Assembly (NCBI GenBank): GCA_902729315.2
Contig: LR746273.1
Span: forward strand, 2,102,001 to 2,166,000
Direction: 5' to 3'
Source: Spirodela intermedia
Lineage: Eukaryota > Streptophyta > Magnoliopsida > Alismatales > Araceae
Length of the DNA stretch: 64,000 nucleotides
Shown here: one piece after another, positions 35,645-46,084 of the stretch
Numbering within the stretch: the stretch's first letter is position 1
Layout of the letters: every line of letters starts with the position of its first letter
The notes under the pieces: model-generated
Seen by the model: the letters and a program-made list of their open reading frames with translations, nothing else
Database searches by the model: none
Told to the model about the DNA's origin: nothing
Position numbers and translations under genes: made by a program

Positions 35645-35970
35645 ATCGGCTACAAAATCTCTAAGGGTACTAAGGTATTTTTCAATGTGTGAGCTATACA
35701 CAGAGACCCTCGAGTATAAGAAAACATCATTCAAATTCAAGACAAAAAGGTTCATAAGTGAAGTAGACATAATGGATTACAATGACATCACCTTCAATTA
35801 CCTCCCTTTTAGGGCCAGTAGAAGAATTTACCCCAGCATCTCATTAGGAGAGAGGATGATGATAATTATTTTTGCGTAGTTACTACACATGACAAATATT
35901 AGATCTCAACAAGAAGTTTGAGATTGTGATGAGGAAGGAGAAGGCCTTCATCGCTATCCCCGACTTGTGA
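35645..35970 (+). pseudogene. CYP706-like P450 pseudogene copy A, 3' part
   Basis: Continues exon 2 of the gene interrupted at 30708: a GYKISKGTKVF-like segment, then FKTKRFISEVD (PERF region) and LPFRASRRIYPSISLGERM where intact copies have LPFGTGRRICPGILLGERM. The heme-ligand cysteine is replaced by tyrosine and the conserved glycines are lost. It ends at a TGA (35968-35970) at the position equivalent to the stop of the intact genes. A short deletion and AT-biased drift are seen throughout. Confidence 0.88.
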
Positions 35971-38456
35971 TACACTACTCTATATAGTATTTCCGAATAA
36001 GAGCATCAATGACTAATGTTTCTGACATATGACATAGAATGGTGATCATTAAATGTGAGGCGTACTAAAAAATGAAGAGAGTATAATAGAATTATCATTG
36101 TAGAGAAATCTTTCACAAGTTTATGAGCAAACTCTCACAAAGATTGTTCCCTATGAATTAGGAGAATTGGCCACGATGGGTCTTGTTCTAAAGTGAACAT
36201 GGTACAAATCTATTTTATCATCCTTGAAGGGGGTGCCATCTTTATTTTGAACATAAAATCAGGGGCTCCAAATCTGTATCTCATCCCCTCATCCTTGAAG
36301 TTTATGATTCAATTATGACCAATGGTTCTTAGCATGATTTATATCTAGTTGGCTAGCTTTTAGATGAGATAATTTATCTTTTTTGTGATTGTCTCCTCAT
36401 CAACTCCTTTCAAAAAAATTGTTGTACATAATTAACATATGTTGTTCTTTGCGATTCATTTTGTTGGGACATGCATATATGACCACAGAATAATCTTATT
36501 GATAAGTATTTATTATAATGAGTTAATAATAGATTTTAAGCCTTAACTCATGATGAATAGACTTATATTTATGTTAAATTGTAAAAAATAGTTTTTAGTT
36601 GGTTAATGAATTTTTGGTTAATTATATGATTTTATGTGAATCTATATAATCATGTTTTTGAGATAAATAAATAAAAATATAATAAAATAAAAATACAAAA
36701 TAATGATAGGCCCCTCAACTAGTTAAACTTACAAGCATGTTAGAAACACAGTCGGGTAGAGCTGCGAGCAAGGCGTTCAAGTAGCTAAAGTACAATAAGC
36801 TCGTTGTGCACCACTCTCTTTTCATGTCTTTAGTGGCTAGTTATGCATGCGGCAAGAAGTGATCATACACACCTAAGAGAGGAACTAATTGATGACAAAC
36901 TTTTTTATTATTATATATACACCTCAAAAGTCAGAAGATAATTAGGACTAAACTAACATCATAACATCATAATAATTTTAATATTTAAAATACTTTGTAT
37001 TTATAAGAACAAGATACCTTTATGATGCCACATTATAAAGATATTTACATATTTATTTCATTATCTCATGTAGGCAGGTGATTGACAAAGGTTTGAATCC
37101 TACTAGAGCTAAAACTAATATTTTTATATGATTAAATTGTGATTTTTTTATAGATTATTAGTGAATGATTAAGCTACCAAAATTATTCAATCATCAACAA
37201 AAATCTCATCAACATGATTTGTGAAGCATCTTTACTAAAATTATCAAATAATTCTTGATAAAATAATCATGAATCTATCGAGTAAATCATCTCTGATTGA
37301 TCAACGAAGAAACTATTATCAAAAAGAGAATGATTCATCGAAAGAGGAGTCACAACTTCTTGAGAGTGTACCAGATACAATGAAAAGCCTCATTTTTGAT
37401 ATGTAGACTTGAGAATGAAACTCCTTAAGATGTGTCACATCTTCATTTAACTAATTTCTATCAGGTAACAATCGTTAAAGATCTACAAAATTATTATTTT
37501 TCTATTCCACTAGATGATAGTTGTCGAAAATAATTTAATTACATAGTTCATTAATTTCTACACTTCACAAGAAGATCTAAAAATTATTCATAGTCTTTGT
37601 CTAAGGAGAGCCTTTGAGGTTGTAGACATTATATGACAATCCTCTTGAACATTCAAGATTTCAATACATCGCCACCATAATGTCATAACTCTACTTTACT
37701 ATTTTTAACTAACTGAACTTCCATCATAATTTTCTAGACTATGAAATGAGATACAATGAATGCCTAAGTCATCAATTTAGACATCGCGTGATAATCATCT
37801 CAAACACATAAAATTTCAACGATCATTATCACAAGGCTGAAATTCTACCTATCATACTTTCAACTTAATTTTTACTTAATTTAGTAATAATATGTGTGAT
37901 TTCAAGTTTTTATATTCTTCTTCATTAAATTACGATTATTTTAGCTTATAGAAGAATTATTAAGTGAAAACTATTAAATCAATGGGTGTTCATGTAATTT
38001 AGTGATAATATCTTAATTTGACTAATTAATTCGTCTATAATGACTTACATAAGAATCATTGGGTGAAACTCCATTTCTACTTAATTTACACTCGTCATGC
38101 TATTGACATCATGATGATGTCTTCACCCTTATTTTCCTTTTTCGTGAATTTTAAATATATTTTATTTACATTGTTTAGCCTAAAAATTATAAACATTCTT
38201 TACAGAAAAATTTAAAATATTACCCAGTATTATATTACATCCATGTGATCAACCAAAAAAATACTTATATTTTTAAATTTTTATTAAATTATAATTAATA
38301 TATTAATTTAGAAATACTTCTAAATATTTATAAATTGGTATTTTTTAGTTTTATAAATATTTAAATTTACATGATTTATTATACAATGGCTTAGTCATGT
38401 CACCTATATTGTGCAATCGACAATAAATACATGTACCTTACATTTAATAGTTATAG

Positions 38457-39085
38457 TGAAAGCTTTCCTCCACCGTTGAATGTGGCTAAATCTCTTCCGT
38501 TGTCCCTCTTATGCATCCACATCCCACTAACTATTAGGGCCATCTTATGAGGTGGCTGACCATTTTAAACCTACAATTTTCTTTGTCACCCTTATTTCCC
38601 TCACCTCAGTGAGTCTACACCATTATTTTAAAGGTGGCTGGACCATCTTATGAGGTCTCTTCTAAATTGTTTTATCTGCATATTTTTCATTGGCTTTCTG
38701 AATATTTACCTAAAATCTACATGGAAAATGATTTTCATGAGGTTTTTTCAATTTATACACTTAAATAGGTATCTAGACCATTTAACTTAATCTTCAATTT
38801 TCAATCCCTCACTCATTTATAGACCAACCCATTAAAGTTGTTGATGAAACCATGTTACTTCATGTGGTAATACATATTATAAAATTGTTGATTTAGACCA
38901 TGCCAAGGTTTAGAACCGAGATTGTAAGTGGATAAAATTCATTTGATGGATCTACTTCTAGAGTTTACAGACTTCGATGATTTACAATTAGCCAGATGAG
39001 CTTAGGCAAATAATGTGAATGTTTTTACAGCTAGCAGCCTGCCTATGCTTCCATTACATTTGGATCCCTCTGTGACACCCCTCAC
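38457..39085. repeat. P450-flank dispersed repeat, copy 1
   Basis: Its first half (38457-38760) resembles 41600-41830 and 46684-46980. Its second half (38905-39085) resembles 47160-47305 and 48840-48995, sharing the 'agaagtggataaa(a/c)tt...gaatgtttttacagctagc' framework. Non-coding. Confidence 0.65.
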
Positions 39086-39383
39086 CACAACAAACGTATG
39101 TCATTATTTGAAGTTATTAACTTTCTAATCGTTTTATATTCTCATTATAAAGCTTAATCTTAGCCCTTATGATGGGAAACATTATGTGTTAAATATTTTC
39201 TGGATTTTTCAAAAACTATTTCTTAATGAGTGTGGAAATTTTTTTTCATAAAGCATTATTACCATATATAGGAACCTGGCCAAATAACCTAATTTAAAAT
39301 TTTCAATGTTTCTTTCATTCATAGACCCATTAAAATTGATACTAATGGATGGCTTCAACCCAACAACGCTTCAACAGCTGAGT

Positions 39384-39471
39384 GTGTTAAAACATATTCT
39401 AAGATATCTGATATAGGCCAAGGGTCATTGTTTAAAACCTAAATCAGATATCTTAGAATATGTTTTAACAC
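39384..39471. repeat. Perfect 29-bp inverted repeat (hairpin)
   Basis: The left arm 39384-39412 is the exact reverse complement of the right arm 39443-39471, with a 30-base loop. AT-rich arms, about 300 bases upstream of P450 copy B; it is absent from the matching position upstream of copy D. Confidence 0.9.
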
Positions 39472-39473
39472 TA

Positions 39474-39534
39474 AGGGGTGTGAATACAATTAACACTAAG
39501 GGCACACACACGAGGGGTGTGAATACAATTAACA
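39474..39534. repeat. 22-bp direct repeat pair
   Basis: 39474-39495 and 39513-39534 are identical and lie immediately to the right of the hairpin. The second copy marks the left edge of the block shared with P450 copy D. Confidence 0.85.
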
Positions 39535-39768
39535 AACAACAGCTGGTACGTATTCAATTATCCATGCACAAACACTCCTCGTTCAATATTTTTCTATTCA
39601 CCGACAAGGTATACCACTTGTGATTATTTCTCCAAAAAAATCATGGAACACTTATCCAATTCGACCAAGGCACCATGCCTTGGGCATACCTCCTTCTCCC
39701 TCACAAGGCCTCGGCCGCCGCTGTTCTCAGAGAAGAACAGAAGCAAGAGAGGACGCCTTTCTTGGTAA

Positions 39769-41537
39769 ATGAAGACGCCTGATACGTTCTCCTTGTGGAG
39801 GAATGGAGAAGAAAATGAATCGAACAGCTCTGCGTCGTCAAGCCTCATGGCCGTCCTAGCCACAGTACTCGTCGTGTCCATCGTCTTTTACTTCTTCAGG
39901 AGGACGAAGAATGGAGCCTATCTTCTGCCTCCTGGACCCCGAGGGTTGCCGCTTCTCGGAAGCCTCCCCTTCCTCAGATCCGACCTCCACGTCTACTTCG
40001 CGGAGCTCGCGCGCACCTACGGCCCTGTCATGAGTCTCCGCCTTGGCGCCAAGCTCTGCGTCGTGCTCAGTTCCCCCGAGGCGGTGAAGGAGGCCCTTAG
40101 GGACCAAGACGTCGTCTTCGCCAACCGCGACGTCCCCATGGTTGGGTTCGTCTACTCCTACGGCGGTAAGAACCTGGCTTGGGCACCCTACGGGCCTCAC
40201 TGGCGCATGCTTCGCAAGGTGTCGGCTCGGGAGCTGTTCAATCCCGCCACCATCGACAGCCTCTCCATCCCGCGCCAGGATGAGATTCGAAGGATGGTGG
40301 AGGAGATAAGAAGGAAAGCAGGCCAGTCCGTGAATCTGCGCGAGCTCGTGTTCGCCGTGACAATGAAACTGATAGCGGTGATGCTGTGGGGGGGCTCATT
40401 GCCGCAGAAAGGAGAGGAGGGGGACGCCGTTTGGAGGGAGATCGGAAACGCTGTCGACAAAATCGTGTCCATGTCGGCCGTCCCCAACATCTCCGATTTC
40501 TACCCTGCCCTAGCCTGGCTCGACCTGCAGGGCCTAGTGCGGCGGATGCGAAGATTGTGCTCAGTGCTCGACCATATCTTAAACTCCATCATCGAGGAGC
40601 GCCTGATGATGATGGAGAGCTGTCGGGAGGGAGATCCTGCGGCGGCCGTGGATAAGAAGAACAGGGATTTCCTGCAGGTGCTGTTAGACCTCGTACAGAA
40701 CCCTGACCCCCAAGGGCCCATGACCATGGAGCATACGAAGGCCTTGCTCCTGGTGACCTCTTCATCTTCATCTCTTCCATCAAAAAATTTATTCGGCGGC
40801 TTTTAAATATCCAATTACAAAAGGTTTCCCGTAGAACATCTTCATACACGTGATTTCTAAGTCGGGCTGTGATACATAATTGACCGTACCCCATGCCCCG
40901 TGCTCACCTGTCTGAAGAACCGGGTTGACAGGACCTTGTGGCCGGAGGGATGGACACGATGTCCACGACGGTGGAGTGGGCCATGGCAGAGCTTCTCAAC
41001 GACCCCGAGAGGATGAGGACTGCACAACACGAGATTGCCGCCGTGGTCGGCAAGGGCAGCGCCGTCGAAGAGGTCCACCTCCCCCGCCTGCGATACCTCG
41101 ACGCCGTGGTCCGGGAGACCCTCCGCCTCCACCCGGTGGTGCCTCTGTTTCCCCGCTGCCCCAGCTCTACCTGCACCGTCGGCGGCTTCAGAATTCCCGA
41201 GGGAACCAACGTACTCGTCAACGTGTGGGAAATACACAGGGACCCTAGAATATGGGAGGACGCCTCCAAGTTCAAGCCGGAGAGGTTCCTGAGCGAAGCA
41301 GGCAGAGTGGATTACAGCGGCAAAACCTTCCGCTACCTCCCTTTCGGAACCGGCAGACGGATCTGCCCCGGCATTTTGCTGGGGGAGAGGATGGTGATGT
41401 TCATTCTTGCCTCACTGCTGCACTCGGCGGACTGGGCTCTGCCAGAAGGTGGGGCGGCGGCGTTGGATCTCAACGAGAAGTTTGGGATTGTGATGAGGAA
41501 GGAGAAGGCCCTCGTCGCCGTCCCCAACCCACGATAA
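39769..41537 (+). CDS. CYP706-like cytochrome P450, copy B
   Basis: Heme-thiolate monooxygenase of the CYP71 clan, most like CYP706; substrate unknown. Exon 1 is 39769-40752 and exon 2 is 40932-41537, with a phase-0 GT-AG intron just before the I-helix, giving 529 residues from the first ATG. A second ATG (39847, residue 27) starts right at the membrane anchor (MAVLATVLVVSIVFYFF) and may be the true start, giving 503 residues. Motifs seen: LPPGPRGLPLLGSLPF hinge, WAPYGPHWRMLRK (helix C), AGGMDTMST (I-helix, with Met where copy D has Thr), ETLRLHP (ExxR), FKPERF and FGTGRRICPG (heme ligand Cys). No stops or frameshifts. It lies in tandem with copy D, to which it is nearly identical. It is expected to be anchored in the ER membrane and fed electrons by cytochrome P450 reductase. 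Confidence 0.9.
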
Positions 41538-42254
41538 GCGCTCTATCCGAATTCCGTGTTAAACTGATATTTCCCGGTGTAGTATTCAGAATAAGAGCAT
41601 CAATGGCTCTCCACCGTCGGCTGCGGCCAAATATCTTACGCTTTGTGCAGTTAAATCGTACTGATTGCCAGAACCATCTTATGAGGTTGTCGGAGATTCC
41701 AAACAGACAATTTACTTTATCGCCACTATTTCCCTCACCGCGGCGAGCCTACGATATCATTTCAAGTTGCTGCACTTCTAAATTGGTTTATTTTCGGTTT
41801 ATCAAGCTTAATCTAACCCCTGTGGATGAGAAATATTCTGTGCGTAGCTTAAGCTTCCACATGGGCTCATCAGACCGCATCCATTTCCACTGCCCATCAT
41901 CTGACATGAGACTGACCTCACCGGTGTTCTGCAAAACATGTTGGTTCCTCCTCCCGCTGTGGCTCAGGGGGAGCAACCGCCGTGGATGAGTTGTGTCGGA
42001 CATGGAAGATTTCAATGTACCAAATAGTGTTATTTAATTGCATTTGTGTTCCTACTTCTTATTATATTTCCACTCGTCTCTCTTCCGGTGAGTATCGGAT
42101 ACATTCGAGGAAAGTCAAATACCATTAATTTTATCCAATCCACTTCGTCAGGACTTCTATAAAATCTTGTTTCTTTTCTGATTTTAATAATAGTATTTAT
42201 TTTTCGGCGTTCCCTTTCTCTCTCCTCTCTCGAGAGCCAATCATCTCTTTTGAA
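41538..42254. other. P450 copy B 3' flank with duplicated nitroreductase upstream DNA
   Basis: 41590-41830 belongs to the P450-flank repeat. 41848-41935 is similar to 26405-26515, which lies upstream of the intact nitroreductase gene. The remainder, to 42254, is unassigned and AT-rich. Confidence 0.6.
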
Positions 42255-42820
42255 AAAAAGAGAGGGCCTTGCTCATGGTGACCTCCTCATCCTCATCTCC
42301 TTGAACAAACTTTTCTTTCGACATTGAATACTTGATTCTTGGTTCGCGCTATAACACTTATTGACTGTAGCCATGCTCGCCCTTGTAAGGAACCTGGTTG
42401 GCAGGGCCTGGTGGCCGCAGGGACGGACACCACCTCCACAACGCTGGAGTGGGCCATGGCCAAGCTTCTGTACGACGGGGAGCGGATGAAGACAGCAAAA
42501 GAGGAAATTGCCGTCCTATTCGGTGTGGGGAACGTCGTCCAAGAGGCCCACCTTCCCCACCTGCGCTACATCGACGCCTTGGTCCGGGAGACCCTCCGCC
42601 TCCACCCGGTGTTGCCTCTGTTGGTGCCCCATCGCCTCAGATCTACCTGCACCGTCAGCGGCTACAGAATCCCCGAGGGAACCAAGGTATTCATCAACGT
42701 GTGGGCTATATATACAGTGACCATCGAGCATGGGAGGACGCCCCCGAGTTCAAACCCGAGAGACTCCTGAGCGAAGCAGGCAGAGTGGATTACAGCGGCA
42801 ACACCCTTCGCATGTGCTAA
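42255..42820 (+). pseudogene. CYP706-like P450 fragment (copy C, exon 2 only)
   Basis: Starts with the last few codons of exon 1 (ALLM before a GT donor), keeps the intron, then exon 2 from 42401: GLVAAGTDTTSTTLEWAMAKLL (a canonical I-helix), ETLRLHP (ExxR) and GYRIPEGTKVFINVW. A frameshift lies near 42715 where IYTV replaces the expected H-x-DP. The PERL/PERF region follows in another frame, and the sequence stops at a TAA (42818-42820) before the heme-binding loop. Exon 1 is otherwise absent. The retained part resembles copy A more than copies B and D (for example the KTAKEEIA and VGNV positions), so it derives from an A-like ancestor. Confidence 0.88.
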
Positions 42821-42947
42821 GTGGGAGCTGATGCAGACGCTACGTGGGTCACCCGTACCCGGCAAGGGCGGTGGCGGGCCAATGGGAAGTAGGTACGGGC
42901 CCCACATCACGGGCCTCTCTCATATGAGACACCTCGGGGCAGTCCCA

Positions 42948-42965
42948 GGGGGGCGGGGGGGGGGT
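42948..42965. repeat. Poly-G tract
   Basis: G-rich run with about a dozen consecutive G residues in the spacer between P450 fragment C and the nitroreductase fragment. Confidence 0.8.
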
Positions 42966-42994
42966 GTGTTCTTTCGCTTTCCCCCTATTAAATA

Positions 42995-43305
42995 AGATCT
43001 CATCCCTCCTCTTTTAATATAAACTACATAGTGATCCCAACTGCTCGTGGAAAACGCTAACTGACCCGGTCATACACATCGATAACCGTTGGCATTGTTC
43101 GGTGAAATGGATTACGGGTTCTGGCTGTATCCTCAGTTCTTCTCGAAAGCTGGTGTTCTTGGCCATCTGCTCTCGCCGCACGCGCAGGCGCTCGGTCTAT
43201 CTGTCCGTGGGATCAGTTCTGTCTTCGACAACAAGGGTGCGCCATTCCTGCGAATGATCATTGGAGGCACAGAATCCCCATGTACGAGGCGGAGAGACCC
43301 CTGAG
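42995..43305 (+). pseudogene. Nitroreductase-like fragment (exon 2 and 3' end)
   Basis: Matches exon 2 of the intact nitroreductase gene from the GEMDY.FWLYPQFF block to GI.S.FDNK (43095-43235), including the donor site, then jumps straight to the extreme 3' end (43262-43305), so exon 3 is deleted. The upstream part aligns only weakly. It has no counterpart to the 1.5 kb exon 1. The tail keeps the reading QNPH.RGGE.P followed by a stop, as in the predicted last exon of the intact gene. It lies just before P450 copy D, mirroring the intact pair. Confidence 0.85.
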
Positions 43306-43683
43306 CGAGGAAGACTTAAAAAGTTAAAAGTCCCGAAGAGTGGGTCAGATAACATTAATCCGGTTCACTATTGTCGAAACGGATCCGATAAGCACCGGAA
43401 ATGAAGGGTATAAATACAATAACACTAAGTAGCGTGAATACAATTAACAAATAATAGCTGGTACGTATTCAATTATCCATGCACAAACACTCCTCGTTCA
43501 ATATTTTTCTATTCACCGACAAGGTATACCACTTGTGATTATTTCTCCAAAAAAATCATGGAACACTTATCCAATTCGACCAAGGCACCATGCCTTGGGC
43601 ATACCTCCTTCTCCCTCACAAGGCCTCGGCCGCCGCTGTTCTCAGAGAAGAACAGAAGCAAGAGAGGACGCCTTTCTTGGTAA

Positions 43684-45455
43684 ATGAAGACGCCTGATAC
43701 GTTCTCCTTGTGGAGGAATGGAGAAGAAAATGAATCGAACAGCTCTGCGTCGTCAAGCCTCATGGCCGTCCTAGCCACAGTACTCGTCGTGTCCATCGTC
43801 TTTTACTTCTTCAGGAGGACGAAGAATGGAGCCTATCTTCTGCCTCCTGGACCCCGAGGGTTGCCGCTTCTCGGAAGCCTCCCCTTCCTCGGATCCGACC
43901 TCCACGTCTACTTCGCGGAGCTCGCGCGCACCTACGGCCCTGTCATGAGTCTCCGCCTTGGCGCCAAGCTCTGCGTCGTGCTCAGTTCCCCCGAGGCGGT
44001 GAAGGAGGCCCTTAGGGACCAAGACGTCGTCTTCGCCAACCGCGACGTCCCCATGGTTGGGTTCGTCTACTCCTACGGCGGTAAGAACCTGGCTTTGGCA
44101 CCCTACGGGCCTCACTGGCGCATGCTTCGCAAGGTGTCGGCTCGGGAGCTGTTCAATCCCGCCACCATCGACAGCCTCTCCGTCCCGCGCCAGGATGAGA
44201 TTCGAAGGATGGTGGAGGAGATCAGAGGGAAGGCAGGCCAGTCCGTGAATCTGCGCGAGCTCTTGTCCGCCGTGACAATGAAACTGATAGCGGTGATGCT
44301 GTGGGGGGGCTCATTGCCGCAGAAAGGAGAGGAGGGGGACGCCGTTTGGAGGGAGATCGGAAACGCGGTCGACAAAATCGTGTCCATGTCGGCCGTCCCC
44401 AACATCTCCGATTTCTACCCTGCCCTAGCCTGGCTCGACCTGCAGGGCCTAGTGCGGCGGATGCGAAGATTGTGCTCAGTGCTCGACCATATCTTAAACT
44501 CCATCATCGAGGAGCGCCTGATGATGATGGAGAGCTGTCGGGAGGGAGATCCTGCGGCGGCCGTGGATAAGAAGAACAGGGATTTCCTGCAGGTGCTGTT
44601 AGACCTCGTACAGAACCCTGACCCCCAAGGGCCCATGACCATGGAGCATACGAAGGCCTTGCTCCTGGTGACCTCTTCATCTTCATCTCTTCCATCAAAA
44701 AATTTATTCGGCGGCTTTTAAATATCCAATTACAAAAGGCTTCCCGTAGAACATCTTCATACACGTGATTTCTAAGTCGGGCTGTGATACATAATTGACC
44801 GTACCCCATGCCCCGTGCTCACCTGTCTGAGGAACCGGGTTGACAGGACCTTGTGGCCGGAGGGATGGACACGACGTCCACGACGGTGGAGTGGGCCATG
44901 GCAGAGCTTCTCAACGACCCCGAGAGGATGAAGACTGCACAACACGAGATTGCCGCCGTGGTCGGCAAGGGCAGCGCCGTCGAAGAGGTCCACCTCCCCC
45001 GCCTGCGATACCTCGACGCCGTGGTCCGGGAGACCCTCCGCCTCCACCCGGTGGTGCCTCTGTTGGTGCCCCGCTGCCCCAGCTCTACCTGCACCGTCGG
45101 CGGCTTCAGAATTCCCGAGGGAACCAACGTACTCGTCAACGTGTGGGAAATACACAGGGACCCTAGAATATGGGAGGACGCCTCCAAGTTCAAGCCGGAG
45201 AGGTTCCTGAGCGAAGCAGGCAGAGTGGATTACAGCGGCAAAACCTTCCGCTACCTCCCTTTCGGAACCGGCAGACGGATCTGCCCCGGCATTTTGCTGG
45301 GGGAGAGGATGGTGATGTTCATTCTTGCCTCACTGCTGCACTCGGCGGACTGGGCTCTGCCAGAAGGTGGGGCGGCGGCGTTGGATCTCAACGAGAAGTT
45401 TGGGATTGTGATGAGGAAGGAGAAGGCCCTCATCGCCATCCCCTCCACGCGATAA
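43684..45455 (+). CDS. CYP706-like cytochrome P450, copy D
   Basis: Second intact copy of the P450 at 39769-41537, offset by 3915 bases. Exon 1 is 43684-44667, exon 2 44847-45455; 530 residues from the first ATG, or 504 from the internal Met at the membrane anchor. It differs from copy B at roughly a dozen residues: Gly for Arg after LGSLPFL, Leu for Trp in the NLA(W/L)APYGP segment, a Phe-Ala-Val to Ser-Ala-Val change, Thr for Met in the I-helix (AGGMDTTST, the canonical form), LLVPRC for LFPRC, and the last nine residues. All P450 signatures are present (ExxR in ETLRLH, FKPERF, FGTGRRICPG). The consensus I-helix makes this the more conventional of the two. Same intron, same upstream region for about 250 bases. 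Substrate unknown. Confidence 0.91.
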
Positions 45456-46084
45456 GCGCTTCCTCCGGATTTCATGTCAAACTGATACTACCCCGTGTAG
45501 CATTCCAAATTAGAGCATCTTTTCCTCCGATGTTACAGCCATTTCATACAATGGCGAGGATTAATTATCGGCATGACGAAAAATGAAAAGAGTACGGAAA
45601 ACTAGAGGTTTAAGAGAAATCTTTCTCAAGCTTATTTACAAACTCGGATAGAGATCGTACTTCATGAATGAGAAGGAAAACTGCTAGCGGTGAATCTATT
45701 TTCTACAGCAAACATGGTACACATTCTATTATCCTTGAACAGGGCGCCCTCGTCATTCTAAACATCCAATCGGGGGGCCCAAACCCCTTCCCCCCTCTCC
45801 TTCTCCCGGAAATTCAAGATTCAATGAAGGTTGGTGGTTTTAAAACATTATTGATCTCTAGTTGGTTCGCTAAAAGATGTTATCTCATCTTTTCTATGAT
45901 TTACGTCTCTCCATCAACCCTTTTAAAAATTTCAACGTACTCAATTACCGTTTGTTGTCCTTCGCGACTCGTTTTGCTGAGACTGACATTTTTCGCCCAC
46001 CAGGACCCACCAGGACAACCCTAAATCGAGCTATCGACTTAGATACCTACAAAATTTATGAGGGAAAGTGGTAGGCCCCTAGGT

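Larger units (their letters stand above)
35971..39768. other. AT-rich repeat region between P450 copies A and B
   Basis: 35985-36480 is the 3' flank of copy A and aligns with 45456-45985 behind copy D. 36720-38450 is AT-rich without recognisable coding capacity and has no counterpart behind copy D, so it may be an insertion. 38457-39360 belongs to a repeat family also found at 41590-41890, 46680-47480 and 48840-48995. 39384-39471 is a perfect inverted repeat. 39500-39768 is the upstream region of copy B, shared with copy D. Confidence 0.6.

Noticed and set aside
37075-37115. tRNA-like 'ggtttgaatcc' B-box-like sequence
   Set aside because: No cloverleaf could be drawn around it; perhaps a chance match or a decayed SINE.
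42398-42820. P450 fragment C as a functional gene
   Set aside because: It lacks exon 1 and the heme-binding loop and contains a frameshift, so it cannot encode a working P450.
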